Below are positions 43,569-51,790 of a stretch of DNA of 64,000 bases, in pieces (within the stretch, counting starts at the first letter, position 1; every line of letters begins with the position of its first letter). Where the stretch lies: assembly GCA_934659425.1 (NCBI GenBank), contig CAKUHU010000001.1:406342-470341 (forward strand), written 5' to 3'. Source of the stretch: an uncultured Oscillospiraceae bacterium. Lineage in GTDB: Bacteria > Bacillota > Clostridia > Oscillospirales > Oscillospiraceae. A model generated the notes under the pieces. The model worked only from the letters and a program-made list of their open reading frames with translations, was not told the DNA's origin and made no database searches. Made by a program: the position numbers and the translations under genes.

Positions 43569-44492
43569 TTACACAATGGTGATGTACTTCTTCATGTCAT
43601 CCCGCATGGCTTCCGCGGCGGCTCGAGCGGCATCCTGATAGTCCTGGCCGTCGTGACCGCTCTTCTGCCAGGCGCACATAATGGAGCGGGAGGCATTGAC
43701 AATGGCGCCCCTGCCATATCTGTCGAAGGCAAAGCGCACATCCTCTGCGGTGCCGCCCTGGGCTCCGTAGCCGGGAACCAGGAAGAAGGTATGTTCCAGC
43801 CGCTTGCGCAGGGAGCGGAGATCAGAAGGATAGGTGGCCCCCACCACGGCTCCTGCCCGGCTGTATCCAAATTGGTCCAGATCGTCTTGACCCAACCGCT
43901 GGGTCAGGTCCCCCATGACCTGGTAGACCACCCGGTCTCCGGCCACCATGTCCTGAAGCTCCCCAGAGCTGGGATTGGAGGTTTTGACCAGAGTGAAGAA
44001 GCACTTATCTTCCGCCCGGCAGGTCTCCAGGAAGGGGGTGATGGAATCGGAGCCCATGTAGCCGTTAATGGTGAGGCAGTCAGCGCCGAAGGCAGCCAGG
44101 TCACAGCTTCCCACCCGGGTCTTGCCGATCCATGCCTCGCTGTACGCCTGGGCGGTGGAGCCAATGTCTCCCCGCTTTACGTCGGCAATGACAAAAAAGC
44201 CCTTCTTCTGCGCGTAGCGGATGGTTTTTTCCAAAACCAGCATCCCCTGCCAGCCCAGGCGCTCATAATAGGCGGATTGGGGCTTGACAGCGGGGACGAT
44301 GTCGCACAAAGCGTCCATCAAACCCACGTTGAATTGGAAGATGGCATCGGCGGCGCCCTCTAAAGTCTCGCCATATTTGTCCAAGCTGGCTTTTAAGAGG
44401 TGGGGAGGCACATATTCCGGCTTGGGGTCCAGTCCGGCCACAGTGGGATTTTTCTTTGCTTTGATCAATGTCTGCAGATGATCGAAGGACAT
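43569..44492 (-). CDS. pyrF: orotidine 5'-phosphate decarboxylase, subfamily 2
   Basis: 307 residues, the longer type 2 form. It converts OMP to UMP. Motifs: 'PTVAGLDPKPEYVPPHLLKA', 'FNVGLMDALCDIVPAVKPQS', 'GFFVIADVKRGDIGSTAQAY' (the catalytic D-x-K-x2-D), and 'FLVPGYGAQGGTAEDVRFAF'. Its stop lies 73 bases before pyrK; its start abuts the pyrC stop. Confidence 0.95.
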   Translation of the reverse strand: MSFDHLQTLIKAKKNPTVAGLDPKPEYVPPHLLKASLDKYGETLEGAADAIFQFNVGLMDALCDIVPAVKPQSAYYERLGWQGMLVLEKTIRYAQKKGFFVIADVKRGDIGSTAQAYSEAWIGKTRVGSCDLAAFGADCLTINGYMGSDSITPFLETCRAEDKCFFTLVKTSNPSSGELQDMVAGDRVVYQVMGDLTQRLGQDDLDQFGYSRAGAVVGATYPSDLRSLRKRLEHTFFLVPGYGAQGGTAEDVRFAFDRYGRGAIVNASRSIMCAWQKSGHDGQDYQDAARAAAEAMRDDMKKYITIV

Positions 44493-45776
44493 TTATTTTC
44501 CCTCCTGATAGATGATCTTGCCGCCCAAAATGGTGAATTTTACCCTTCCCTTAAGGGTTTTTCCGGCAAAGGGGGTGTTGCGCCCCATGGAACGGAACTG
44601 TTCCGGATCCACAGTCCACTCCTCGTCAGGGTCAAAGATGGTCAGGTCGGCCTCAGAGCCCACAGCCAGCCGGCCTGCCCCCGGCAGGCGAAGGATGGAG
44701 GCGGGATTGATGGTCATTTTCCGAAGAATGTCAGGTAAGCTCATCTCTCCGGTGTGATAGAGGGCGGTCAGCGTGGCGGCCAAGGAGGTCTCCAGTCCCA
44801 CCATGCCGCTGGGGGCCTGGGTCAGAGGGCGGGCCTTCTCCTCGGCAGAATGGGGGGCGTGATCGGTGACGATGGCGTCGATGGTGCCGTCTTTCAGTCC
44901 CTCGATAATCCCCTCTACATCGGCGGAAGTGCGCAGAGGGGGATTGACCCGGGCCATAGAGCCCTGCTGGAGCACCTCATCCTCTGTAAAGGTGAAGTAG
45001 TGGGGACAAGTCTCACAGGTGATGGACACCCCTTTGCGCTTGAACCGCCGGACGATGGCCACCGACTTGGCAGTGGAGATGTGGCAGATGTGAACGGATC
45101 CGCCGGTCTCTTCCGCAAGCATGGCATCCCGCATGACCTGCAGCTCCTCCGCAATGGCCGGACGGCCAGGGATGCGGAGCTGCCGGGAGACCCGGCCCTC
45201 ATTGACGGCAAAATTCTGGACCATATCGGCATCTTCGCAGTGGGAGAGAATGGCGAGGTCCTGGCGGTGGGCCAAAATCATGGCGTCCCGCAGGAGGTTG
45301 GCATTTTGAACAGGGATGCCGTCATCGGAGAGGGCCACTGCGCCGGCGGCCTTTAAGGCCTCATAGTCGCTGACTTCCTGCCCTAATTGTCCTTTGGAGA
45401 CGGAGGCGATGGGGAGCACCCTTGCCGCGCCTGCCTGGGCCGACTTTTCCTTGACAAAAGCCACGCCGCCGGGGCTGTCAATGACAGGCTTGGTGTTCGG
45501 CATACAGGCGACAGTGGTAAACCCGCCTGCTGCAGCGGCCTGGGCACCGGTGGCGATGGTTTCCTTATACTCAAAACCGGGCTCCCGGAAGTGGACATGC
45601 ATGTCAATCAGCCCGGCAGTGACAGTGAGGCCGCTGGCGTCAATGATTTGGGCGTCAGGAGAGGAAAGGTCAGTGCCAATCATGGTGATCTTATTGTCTT
45701 CGATGAGAATGTCCAGTACGCCGCTGATACCGCCTGCGGGGTCTATGAGGTGTCCATGCCGGATAAGATATTTCAT
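44493..45776 (-). CDS. pyrC: dihydroorotase
   Basis: 427 residues from the ATG at 45776 after GAAAGGAG. Class I dihydroorotase, two-zinc amidohydrolase, closing carbamoyl-aspartate to dihydroorotate. Metal motifs: 'LIDMHVHFREPGFEYKE', 'LSHCEDADM', 'HICHISTAKSVAIVRRFKRK' and 'AIVTDHAPHSAEEKARP'. First gene of the pyrC-pyrF-pyrK-pyrD operon; pyrE, pyrB and the carbamoyl-phosphate genes are not in the window. Confidence 0.95.
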   Translation of the reverse strand: MKYLIRHGHLIDPAGGISGVLDILIEDNKITMIGTDLSSPDAQIIDASGLTVTAGLIDMHVHFREPGFEYKETIATGAQAAAAGGFTTVACMPNTKPVIDSPGGVAFVKEKSAQAGAARVLPIASVSKGQLGQEVSDYEALKAAGAVALSDDGIPVQNANLLRDAMILAHRQDLAILSHCEDADMVQNFAVNEGRVSRQLRIPGRPAIAEELQVMRDAMLAEETGGSVHICHISTAKSVAIVRRFKRKGVSITCETCPHYFTFTEDEVLQQGSMARVNPPLRTSADVEGIIEGLKDGTIDAIVTDHAPHSAEEKARPLTQAPSGMVGLETSLAATLTALYHTGEMSLPDILRKMTINPASILRLPGAGRLAVGSEADLTIFDPDEEWTVDPEQFRSMGRNTPFAGKTLKGRVKFTILGGKIIYQEGK

Positions 45777-45798
45777 GATGCGCTCCTTTCTGTTTTCA

Positions 45799-45834
45799 CA
45801 AAAAAGGGGACAGAGACCCATGTCTCCCGCCCCT
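45799..45834 (-). promoter_or_regulatory. leader hairpin with U tract before pyrC (possible attenuator)
   Basis: On the minus strand, stem AAGGGG / CCCCTT, a 3x3 internal loop, then GAGAC / GTCTC, followed by six Ts. It lies between the pyrC promoter and its ribosome site, so an intrinsic terminator here would control the whole operon. I could not recognise a PyrR-binding consensus or an alternative antiterminator. Confidence 0.55.
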
Positions 45835-45851
45835 TCCATTTTTCTACTTTT

Positions 45852-45880
45852 ATTATAAAGGACAATGTGAGTTTTCGCAA
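45852..45880 (-). promoter_or_regulatory. sigma-A promoter of the pyr operon
   Basis: On the minus strand, TTGCGA (45875-45880), 17 bases, TATAAT (45852-45857), 75 bases before pyrC. Confidence 0.7.
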
Positions 45881-45958
45881 CGTTTTTTTCCGCTTTTGGG
45901 GCAATAATAAAGGCGGGGACCGAGCTTCCCGTAAAAAGAAAAAATGAGGTGGAAGAGA

Positions 45959-46129
45959 ATGAAGGAGCATGAATTTATGAAGGGCATGGGCCTGGGAGTG
46001 CTGACTGGCGCGGCGTTGGGTGCGGCCATGGCGCCGAGAAAGAAGAGCAGCATGAAGAAGGCTGCGGGAAAAGCGATGAAAACGATGGGGCAGGTCATGG
46101 AAAATTTGTCTGACGACATGGGATTTTAA
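45959..46129 (+). CDS. small glycine-rich, YtxH-like protein (56 aa)
   Basis: 56 residues from the ATG at 45959 after GAGGTGG. One short Gly/Ala-rich hydrophobic stretch ('GMGLGVLTGAALGAAMAPRK') followed by a basic amphipathic tail ('KKSSMKKAAGKAMKTMGQVM'), like YtxH/gas-vesicle-type small membrane-associated proteins. It is followed by a perfect terminator. Role unknown; nearby sigK does not prove a sporulation link. Confidence 0.7.
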   Translation: MKEHEFMKGMGLGVLTGAALGAAMAPRKKSSMKKAAGKAMKTMGQVMENLSDDMGF

Positions 46130-46130
46130 T

Positions 46131-46166
46131 AAAAAGGGGCGGCCCTGCAGGGCCGCCCCTTTTTAT
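46131..46166. terminator. bidirectional terminator between the small YtxH-like gene and sigK
   Basis: AAAAAGGGGCGGCCCTGCAG and its complement form a near-perfect palindrome with A and T flanks, serving both converging genes. Confidence 0.9.
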
Positions 46167-46173
46167 AAAACCG

Positions 46174-46869
46174 TCAGCACAGCTCTTTTTCCAACACTGT
46201 CCGCAGCTTTTCCAGCGCCTTTTTTTCAATGCGGGATACATAGCTTCGACTGATATTGCATTGCTGGGCAATTTCCCGCTGGGTGAGGGGAGAGGAGCCG
46301 GTGAGGCCGTAGCGCAGGGAGATGACCAGCTTTTCCCGTTCATCCAGGCAGGCCTCCACACAAGCGCGGACTGCCCTGCCGGCATCCTGGGCAGAGAGCT
46401 CTTCCAACATATTGTCATCGATGCGGATCACGTCCATGAGCGACAGGGAGTTTCCCTCACCCTCGGCGTCCAAAGAGTCGGATAGGGAGACCTCGCCCTG
46501 GAGCTTCCGCTGGGCGCGAAAATGCATTAGAATTTCATTTTCAATACACCGGGAGGCATAGGTGGCGAGTTTGACATTTCGGTCGGGCTTAAAAGTGGAG
46601 ATCCCTTTGATAAGGCCGATGGTACCGATGGAGATGAGATCATCCTGATCGCAGGATTGGGTGTAGTATTTTTTTACAATATGGGCTACCAGGCGAAGGT
46701 TATGTATGATGAGGGCATCCCGGGCGGCAGGATCTCCGGCGGCGCTGCGTTCCAAATATTCCCGTTCTTCTTCGGGCTTTAAGGGCCGTGGAAAGGAGCC
46801 GGTGGCGCTGGACAGGCGCAGGGGAAAAAAGAAGGTGTGAAGCATCAGAACAAGCCAGGCGGAGAGCAT
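46174..46869 (-). CDS. sigK: sporulation sigma factor sigma-K (pro-form)
   Basis: 231 residues from the ATG at 46869 (AGGGAGG). The hydrophobic N-terminus 'MLSAWLVLMLHTFFFPLRLS' is the pro-sequence removed by SpoIVFB in Bacillus. The sigma regions follow: 2.1-2.4 'NLRLVAHIVKKYYTQSCDQD', 'DLISIGTIGLIKGISTFKPD', 'KLATYASRCIENEILMHFRA' and 4.2 'LTQREIAQQCNISRSYVSRI'. It drives late mother-cell genes. The gene is continuous, with no skin-type element inside. Confidence 0.93.
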   Translation of the reverse strand: MLSAWLVLMLHTFFFPLRLSSATGSFPRPLKPEEEREYLERSAAGDPAARDALIIHNLRLVAHIVKKYYTQSCDQDDLISIGTIGLIKGISTFKPDRNVKLATYASRCIENEILMHFRAQRKLQGEVSLSDSLDAEGEGNSLSLMDVIRIDDNMLEELSAQDAGRAVRACVEACLDEREKLVISLRYGLTGSSPLTQREIAQQCNISRSYVSRIEKKALEKLRTVLEKELC

Positions 46870-46933
46870 GGGCGGGACCTCCCTTATTACAGTCTCTTCC
46901 ATTCTATGACTGAAGGTGTTGTCCCGATACAAA

Positions 46934-46967
46934 AAAGGACGGCCGGGCATACTGCCCGGCCGTCCTT
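46934..46967. terminator. rho-independent terminator after the repeat lipoprotein gene
   Basis: AAAGGACGGCCGGGCA / TGCCCGGCCGTCCTTT around a three-base loop; on the minus strand the T tract has six Ts. Confidence 0.9.
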
Positions 46968-46970
46968 TGA

Positions 46971-47291
46971 TTACCGGATGGCGTTTTGGATGCCGTTGCC
47001 TACGTCGCGGGCAGCATCACCCACACCGTTGACTACATCCCCTACGCCGTCTACAGCCCCCCGAGCTACATCACCCACACCGCGGGCGACATCACTGGCA
47101 CCGCGGGTCACGGTGTTATCCCCAGAGACCTTCGGCGAAGCGGCCGGAGTTTCGCTGGGAGCAGCAGAGGCGGTGGGAGTCACCGCCGGCGCCGAAGGTG
47201 TCGGAGTTGTCGGTGAGGTCTTGTTGCTGCAGCCGACAAGTGCCACCGCCAGTGCCAGAGTCAGGGCCAGTAAGCCGATATTTTGCTTCAT
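46971..47291 (-). CDS. small lipoprotein with Pro/Thr/Ala stalk and short tandem repeats
   Basis: 106 residues. Lipoprotein signal peptide ending 'LVGC'. A Pro/Thr/Ser/Ala-rich stalk (about 22-60) spaces the tail from the membrane. Residues 63-103 are imperfect seven-residue repeats of the form G-x-x-D-V/A-A/V-R/N ('GASDVARGVGDVARGAVDGV'), likely amphipathic. No catalytic motif. Surface-anchored, function unknown; a strong terminator follows. Confidence 0.75.
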   Translation of the reverse strand: MKQNIGLLALTLALAVALVGCSNKTSPTTPTPSAPAVTPTASAAPSETPAASPKVSGDNTVTRGASDVARGVGDVARGAVDGVGDVVNGVGDAARDVGNGIQNAIR

Positions 47292-47475
47292 TCCCTCTCC
47301 TCCTGAACAAACATGTTCTTTCTCTTTGGAATCTCCATCCGAGGAATAGTATGTGCAAAGAGTATCGTTTCACTCCCAGGAAAATTCATTGAAAAAAGTA
47401 AATAAAAAGAACTTGTTTTTTAGAAATAGATATGGTACCTTAATATCGAGAATTATTACTAAGAAAGGGGCGCCT

Positions 47476-47871
47476 ATGATAGGAAAGCGGTATTCCAAGC
47501 AGAGGGAATTGATCTACCAAGCGGTTTGCAGCAGCCGTCAGCATCCCACAGCGGAGATGGTGTACCAGTGGTTAAAACCTGACAATCCCAATTTGAGTTT
47601 GGGGACGGTGTACCGGAATCTAAACCTATTGGCGGATGAAGGATTTTTGACACGGATGCCATTTCCGATAGAGCGCTATGATGCGAATTTGGAACCTCAT
47701 ACTCACTTTCACTGTAAGCGGTGTGGGGGAATCTTTGACTTGGAGATAGTATATGATCCGGAAATGGATACTGCCGCCGCTGAGAAGGCGCCGGGCTTTC
47801 GTGTAGATAGACATGAGCTGCTTTTTACGGGACTTTGTGATCGCTGCCGGGAGCAGGAGGAAAAATCCTGA
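47476..47871 (+). CDS. perR: Fur-family regulator, PerR-like
   Basis: 131 residues from the ATG at 47476. Winged helix 'ISRQHPTAEMVYQWLK'-type (here 'SSRQHPTAEMVYQWLKPDNP') with recognition helix 'LSLGTVYRNLNLLADEGFLT'; metal segment 'ERYDANLEPHTHFHCKRCGG' and a second Cys pair 'LCDRCREQ' forming the structural zinc site. The short length and position before a rubrerythrin gene favour PerR, the peroxide sensor, over Fur or Zur. Confidence 0.85.
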   Translation: MIGKRYSKQRELIYQAVCSSRQHPTAEMVYQWLKPDNPNLSLGTVYRNLNLLADEGFLTRMPFPIERYDANLEPHTHFHCKRCGGIFDLEIVYDPEMDTAAAEKAPGFRVDRHELLFTGLCDRCREQEEKS

Positions 47872-47919
47872 TTTTTGTATAGGAATAAAAAATTCAAAAA
47901 AAGGGGCGGAGATTGCGCC

Positions 47920-48454
47920 CTGGAATTAAAGGGCAGCAAGACGGAGGCCAATTTGTGGAAGGCGTTTGCGGGGGAAAGCATGGCCCGCACCAAGTATACT
48001 TTCTATGCAAATCAAGCGAAAAAAGAGGGGTTTTGAGCAGATCGCGGCTATTTTTCAGGAGACCTCGAACAACGGGAGAGCACACACCAAGATATGGTTT
48101 AAGGAACTGGGCAAGATCGGTGACACCGTCGCTAATCTGAAGGACGCAGCTGCCGGTGAAAATGAAGAGTGGACGGATATGTATAAGGAGATGGCTGCCA
48201 CGGCCCGGGAAGAGGGCTTTGAAAAGCTGGCAGAGCTCTTTGAGGGCGTAGGCAGGATTGAGAAGGAGCATGAGGCGAGATACCTGACGCTGCTGAAGAA
48301 CTTGAATGACGGAGTGGCCTTCCAGCGGGGAGAGGAGTTTGTCTGGAAGTGCCGTAACTGCGGGCATATCCACGTGGGGAAAACGACTCCCGATGTCTGC
48401 CCTGTCTGTGGGTACCCCCAATCGTATTTTGAGCTGGAAGCGAAAAATTATTGA
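47920..48454 (+). pseudogene. rbr: rubrerythrin, inactivated by frameshift and loss of a start codon
   Basis: The family N-terminus '[20 protein letters not shown]' and '[16 protein letters not shown]' is read from 47923 but then a fourth T in 'GGGGTTTTGAG' throws the frame; the rest ('[20 protein letters not shown]', later '[20 protein letters not shown]') continues in another frame to 48454. No ATG, GTG or TTG starts the first frame; only a CTG at 47920. The ExxH iron-binding motif is damaged: 'NGRAH' replaces the family's 'NEKEH', so Gly stands where the first Glu ligand should be. The rubredoxin-like C-terminus (two CxxC) is intact. Rubrerythrin reduces peroxide and is a usual PerR target; perR lies 48 bases upstream. 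Confidence 0.85.
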
Positions 48455-48461
48455 GAACATG

Positions 48462-48499
48462 AAGGAACCCCTGCGCTCCACGGAGCGCAGGGGTTCCTT
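48462..48499 (+). terminator. rho-independent terminator after the rubrerythrin pseudogene
   Basis: AAGGAACCCCTGCGCTC / GAGCGCAGGGGTTCCTT, 17-bp perfect stem, then TATAATTTAATTG. Confidence 0.9.
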
Positions 48500-48951
48500 A
48501 TAATTTAATTGTTTTATAGAGGGATCCAAGCTGATGCGGGACCTAATAAGCTTTCGTGTTATTATGAGTACATTGTTAAGGCCCCATAAACGTGTGTTCA
48601 AGCTGTGTTCATACCAGCCAATAAATGCCGATAAAGTCCTATAAATACAGTAGTCCGTAAAATAAGAAAGTCATTGAAAACACTGGTATTCGATGGCTTT
48701 TTTATTGTCTTGTGCTGCCGAAAAAGATACGGTGCTTGCAGGTAGGTACTCACCCAAAGCCAAATCACGACCCAGCGCAGCACCCACAAGGGGCAGGCCC
48801 ATCTGTAAGGCGACAGAGTCGCCAACAGCTGCGTCCAATTGTGATTTGAAAGGCCCCCCGCACAGGCGAGCGTTTCGGGGTACAACTGCCGCACAGCGGC
48901 GGCTCTTAGCGCGGAGATGGAGCAGCGGAATGAGCGCGCGCTGACCCTTGT
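48500..48951. other. non-coding stretch between rbr remnant and tRNA-Ser
   Basis: About 450 bases. Three minus-strand frames are open but none has a ribosome site, coherent composition or conserved motif. AT-rich first half, GC-rich second half. I see no gene; it could be a remnant of an old insertion next to the tRNA. Confidence 0.5.
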
Positions 48952-48990
48952 AAAAAAAGTCGGAGCAAGCGATATAAAGCTTGCTCCGAC
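48952..48990 (-). terminator. terminator of tRNA-Ser
   Basis: GTCGGAGCAAGC / GCTTGCTCCGAC with an AT-rich loop, followed on the minus strand by seven Ts, immediately after the tRNA. Confidence 0.9.
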
Positions 48991-48991
48991 G

Positions 48992-49083
48992 TGGCGGAGT
49001 GGGAGGGATTCGAACCCTCGAGCCGCTTTTGACGACTACACGATTTCCAATCGTGCTCGTTATGACCACTTCGATACCACTCC
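48992..49083 (-). tRNA. tRNA-Ser (anticodon GGA)
   Basis: 92 bases including the encoded CCA. Acceptor GGAGTGG pairs with CCACTCC; T arm GAGGGTTCGAATCCCTC; anticodon loop TTGGAAA gives GGA, reading UCC/UCU. The long variable arm (about 20 bases) is the class II feature of tRNA-Ser. A terminator follows. Confidence 0.95.
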
Positions 49084-49339
49084 AGGTCATAAGACTGCTT
49101 ACACAGTTAAGCAACGAAAAATATAATACCATCATTTTTGAATTTAGTCAACACTTTAAATAAAAAAAGACGAAAGGGAATTAAAAATAGGGCTGACAGA
49201 GTTATGCCTGGAACAACTACAGTTAAAATGAAGAGGGGAGCAAAAAGCTGCCTTTTGAGCGTGACGGCTGCCCTCTTTGGCGGGGAAAGCCGAACGGACG
49301 CTTTTTAACCGGGCCGTTCTGCTGTGGTGCCGAATACAG

Positions 49340-49379
49340 CATATGGAAGGGCTGCAGATCTCTGCAGCCCTTCCATATG
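49340..49379. repeat. 40-base palindrome downstream of the sugar-ABC ATPase gene
   Basis: Arms of 19 bases (CATATGGAAGGGCTGCAGA and its complement) meet around TC. It ends 5 bases before the stop of the minus-strand ATPase gene; there is no T tract. Possibly a terminator or RNA-stabilising hairpin. The remaining 49084-49339 holds nothing I can name. Confidence 0.7.
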
Positions 49380-49384
49380 TTGAT

Positions 49385-50503
49385 TTAAATAAGATTTTTT
49401 TCAGAGCTTGGATCAAACAGATGAATGGCTTCTGGACGGAAGGTGAAGCTTACCTGGGTGCCATAGGGGATACCGTTTCGGTGTTCGCTTGGCAGATCAG
49501 AGGTGGGGACTCGAAGGACCACGTCCTGGCCATTGCAGATGGCGTGGAGATGATATTCGCTGCCCATCATCTCGGATACCTCCACTGAGCCGGTTAGGAC
49601 ATTGGCTGCGCCTTGGGCGGCAAAGCGAATGTGCTCAGGCCGGATGCCCAGCACCACATCTTGAGAGGCTGCCCCGCCTTTGGAGAGGGCAGTCTGCGTC
49701 TCCTCAGACAGGGGGATGTCTGCGCCATTGATTTCTGTGTGATAGCCTCCGCTGTCCTTTAATAGCTTGGCCTGGAAGAAGTTCATTTGAGGGGTGCCGA
49801 TAAAGCCGGCCACGAAAATATTCACGGGGTGCTCAAAGACTTCTTGCGGGGTTCCGATCTGGTATATATAGCCGTCCCTCATGATGACGATTCGGTCTCC
49901 CAGGGTCATGGCCTCCGTTTGATCGTGGGTGACATAGATAAACGTGGTGTTGATCCGCTGGCGCAGCTTGATGATCTCAGCCCGCATCTGATTGCGGAGC
50001 TTGGCATCCAGGTTGCTGAGAGGCTCATCCATAAGCAGCACTTTGGGTTCCCGAACAATGGCCCGGCCAATGGCCACCCGCTGGCGCTGGCCGCCGGAGA
50101 GGGCTTTGGGCTTTCGCTCCAGGTATTCGGTGATCCCCAAGATCTCGGCGGCGGAGTTGACGCGCTGGGCGATTTCCTCCTTAGGCATCTTTTTCAGCTT
50201 CAGGGGAAACTCCATATTTTCCCGTACAGTCATGTGAGGATAGAGTGCATAACTTTGAAAAACCATGGCGATATCCCGGTCTTTGGGCTCCACATCGTTG
50301 AGCAGCTTGCCGTCGATGTAAAGCTCTCCCTCGCTGATCTCCTCCAGCCCCGCGACCATCCGGAGTGTGGTGGACTTTCCGCAGCCAGAGGGACCGACAA
50401 GAACGATGAACTCCTTATCGGCAATATCTAAATTGAAGCTGTGGACTGCAGTGACTGCGTTGTCATAGATCTTTTTGACGTTTTTCAGGGAAACAGTAGC
50501 CAT
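49385..50503 (-). CDS. multi-sugar ABC transporter ATP-binding protein (UgpC/MsmX type)
   Basis: 372 residues from the ATG at 50503. N-terminal ABC domain: Walker A 'GPSGCGKSTT', Q-loop 'MVFQSYALYPHMTVRENMEF', signature 'LSGGQRQRVAIGRAI', Walker B 'VLLMDEPLSNLDAKLR', H-loop 'YVTHDQTEAMTLGD'. The C-terminal OB-type regulatory domain ('LGIRPEHIRFA') is typical of the CUT1 family. No permease or binding protein gene is adjacent, so like MsmX it probably powers several sugar importers encoded elsewhere. The ribosome site is weak and the 5' leader long. Confidence 0.9.
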   Translation of the reverse strand: MATVSLKNVKKIYDNAVTAVHSFNLDIADKEFIVLVGPSGCGKSTTLRMVAGLEEISEGELYIDGKLLNDVEPKDRDIAMVFQSYALYPHMTVRENMEFPLKLKKMPKEEIAQRVNSAAEILGITEYLERKPKALSGGQRQRVAIGRAIVREPKVLLMDEPLSNLDAKLRNQMRAEIIKLRQRINTTFIYVTHDQTEAMTLGDRIVIMRDGYIYQIGTPQEVFEHPVNIFVAGFIGTPQMNFFQAKLLKDSGGYHTEINGADIPLSEETQTALSKGGAASQDVVLGIRPEHIRFAAQGAANVLTGSVEVSEMMGSEYHLHAICNGQDVVLRVPTSDLPSEHRNGIPYGTQVSFTFRPEAIHLFDPSSEKNLI

Positions 50504-50727
50504 ATTTTTGACCGTGACCCCCGTGCCTCCGCGCTGGGGTCTCCCCGTAGGGAGGGCAAAACTCCCAGGGGTTTGCGGCAGGTCTCCACACTGCCGCACC
50601 GCCGGTCGGCGGATTTTCCTCCTTTTTGTGGCCCCGGTACCTATGGAAAATGGAGTAGGTGTCGGAACGTTGATTTTGAGATGTGGCATTTCCGTGCTTT
50701 CTCTGTTTCGTCTAAATATATGCCCTC
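50504..50727 (-). promoter_or_regulatory. long structured 5' leader of the sugar-ABC ATPase gene
   Basis: About 220 bases between the promoter and the ATG. Several local stems are visible on the minus strand: GCGGCAG / CTGCCGC, GGGAG / CTCCC, GGGG / CCCC. No riboswitch class that I know is recognisable. The leader is GC-rich and has no open frame of its own. Confidence 0.5.
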
Positions 50728-50756
50728 ATTTTATCGGAGTGTATGTGCATTGTCAA
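50728..50756 (-). promoter_or_regulatory. sigma-A promoter of the sugar-ABC ATPase gene
   Basis: On the minus strand, consensus TTGACA (50751-50756), 17 bases, TAAAAT (50728-50733). Confidence 0.75.
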
Positions 50757-50950
50757 TAAAAGAGAAGCGGGGTTTTTGATAAAAATTCTGGCTGGGGCAT
50801 TATTGAAACAGGAAAAGGCGAGGATGTGGGGGAAGAGAAATTATTGTTTTATAAGGATGACAACAAACATTTCGTATGATATGATACATGTATTGAAGTC
50901 GGCGGGAAGGATTTTTTGTCGGCGGGAAAGAGATGAATACGGTGCCTATG

Positions 50951-51012
50951 GTCAGCCGCAGATCTTTTGTCCCGGCAAGAACACTTGCCGGGACAAAAGA
51001 TCTGCGGCTGAC
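50951..51012. repeat. perfect 29-bp inverted repeat with 4-base loop, upstream of the SGNH gene
   Basis: Arm 50951-50979 (starts GTCAGCCGCAGATC) and its exact complement 50984-51012, loop AACA. Just before it GTCGGCGGGAA occurs twice as a direct repeat (about 50899 and 50918). No T tract. The hairpin lies 31 bases before the SGNH start. Confidence 0.85.
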
Positions 51013-51043
51013 GCATCCGCGCTGAGGGGAGCGAGGTGAAGCG

Positions 51044-51718
51044 ATGAAAAAGCATATTGTCTGTTTGGGGGATTCCAACACCCACGGCTACTGCGCCGAT
51101 CCCGGCGATTGCGCGGACCCCCATTTGGAGCGCTTTAATGAGGATGAGCGCTGGACCCAGCTTTTGCAAAAGACCCTGGGAGAGGAGTATTTGGTCATTG
51201 AGGAGGGACTGTCCGGTCGGACGACGGTTTTTGATGATCCTCTTTATGAGCACCTCTCTGCGCTGGACTACATTTATCCCTGCTTGAAAAGCCATGAGCC
51301 GGTGGGACTGCTCGTGATCATGCTGGGGACCAATGATACCAAGGAGCGGCTTGGGGCCAATGCCTATGCCATCGGGATCGGGATGCGCCGGTTGGTGCAG
51401 AAGGCGCAGGCGGTGGACTGCTGGGGCGCTGGCGGGAAGAGCAACATTTTGATCGTGGCCCCGCCTGTCATTGGAGAGGGGGTCTTTACCTCTCCTGCAG
51501 CGGGCGAGATGGGGACCACATTCCCCAATTGTGTGGAAAAGTCCCGGCAGCTCCCGGGGGAGTTTCGGGCAGTGGCCCAGGCCACAGGCTGTCACTTTGT
51601 TGACGCCAATGAGCTGGGCTGCGAGTTCAACCAAGTGGATTTCATGCATTTGACCCGCCGGGGGCACGCGGCCCTGGCGAGGGGCCTTGCGCCAAGGGTA
51701 AGAGAGCTGCTCCCATAG
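51044..51718 (+). CDS. SGNH/GDSL-family hydrolase (arylesterase-like)
   Basis: 224 residues. GDSL motif as 'IVCLGDSNTHGYCADPGD' with the nucleophile Ser at about 11, block II 'LIVIEEGLSGRTTVFDDP', block III 'LVIMLGTNDTKERLG' and the C-terminal 'VDFMHLTRRGHAALA' Asp-x-x-His. All four blocks are present, so it should be active on an ester; it lacks a signal peptide, so is cytosolic. A very long hairpin lies in its leader. Confidence 0.9.
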   Translation: MKKHIVCLGDSNTHGYCADPGDCADPHLERFNEDERWTQLLQKTLGEEYLVIEEGLSGRTTVFDDPLYEHLSALDYIYPCLKSHEPVGLLVIMLGTNDTKERLGANAYAIGIGMRRLVQKAQAVDCWGAGGKSNILIVAPPVIGEGVFTSPAAGEMGTTFPNCVEKSRQLPGEFRAVAQATGCHFVDANELGCEFNQVDFMHLTRRGHAALARGLAPRVRELLP

Positions 51719-51790
51719 CGCGGCTGGGGCCTATATCCTAAAATACTGGAGGGAGTCACGATAAAAGAGAGGAGCCAACTTCAACGGCAG

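Noticed and set aside
46174..46869. Possible skin-type element splitting sigK
   Set aside because: The sigma-K frame is continuous from pro-sequence to region 4.2.
47395..47475. PerR box upstream of perR
   Set aside because: The AT-rich stretch has partial TTAnTA/TATTA symmetry but does not match the 7-1-7 consensus well enough to call.
48598..49135. Minus-strand frames of 98 and 154 residues upstream of the rbr remnant, partly through tRNA-Ser
   Set aside because: No ribosome site, one runs through the tRNA gene, and the composition is irregular.
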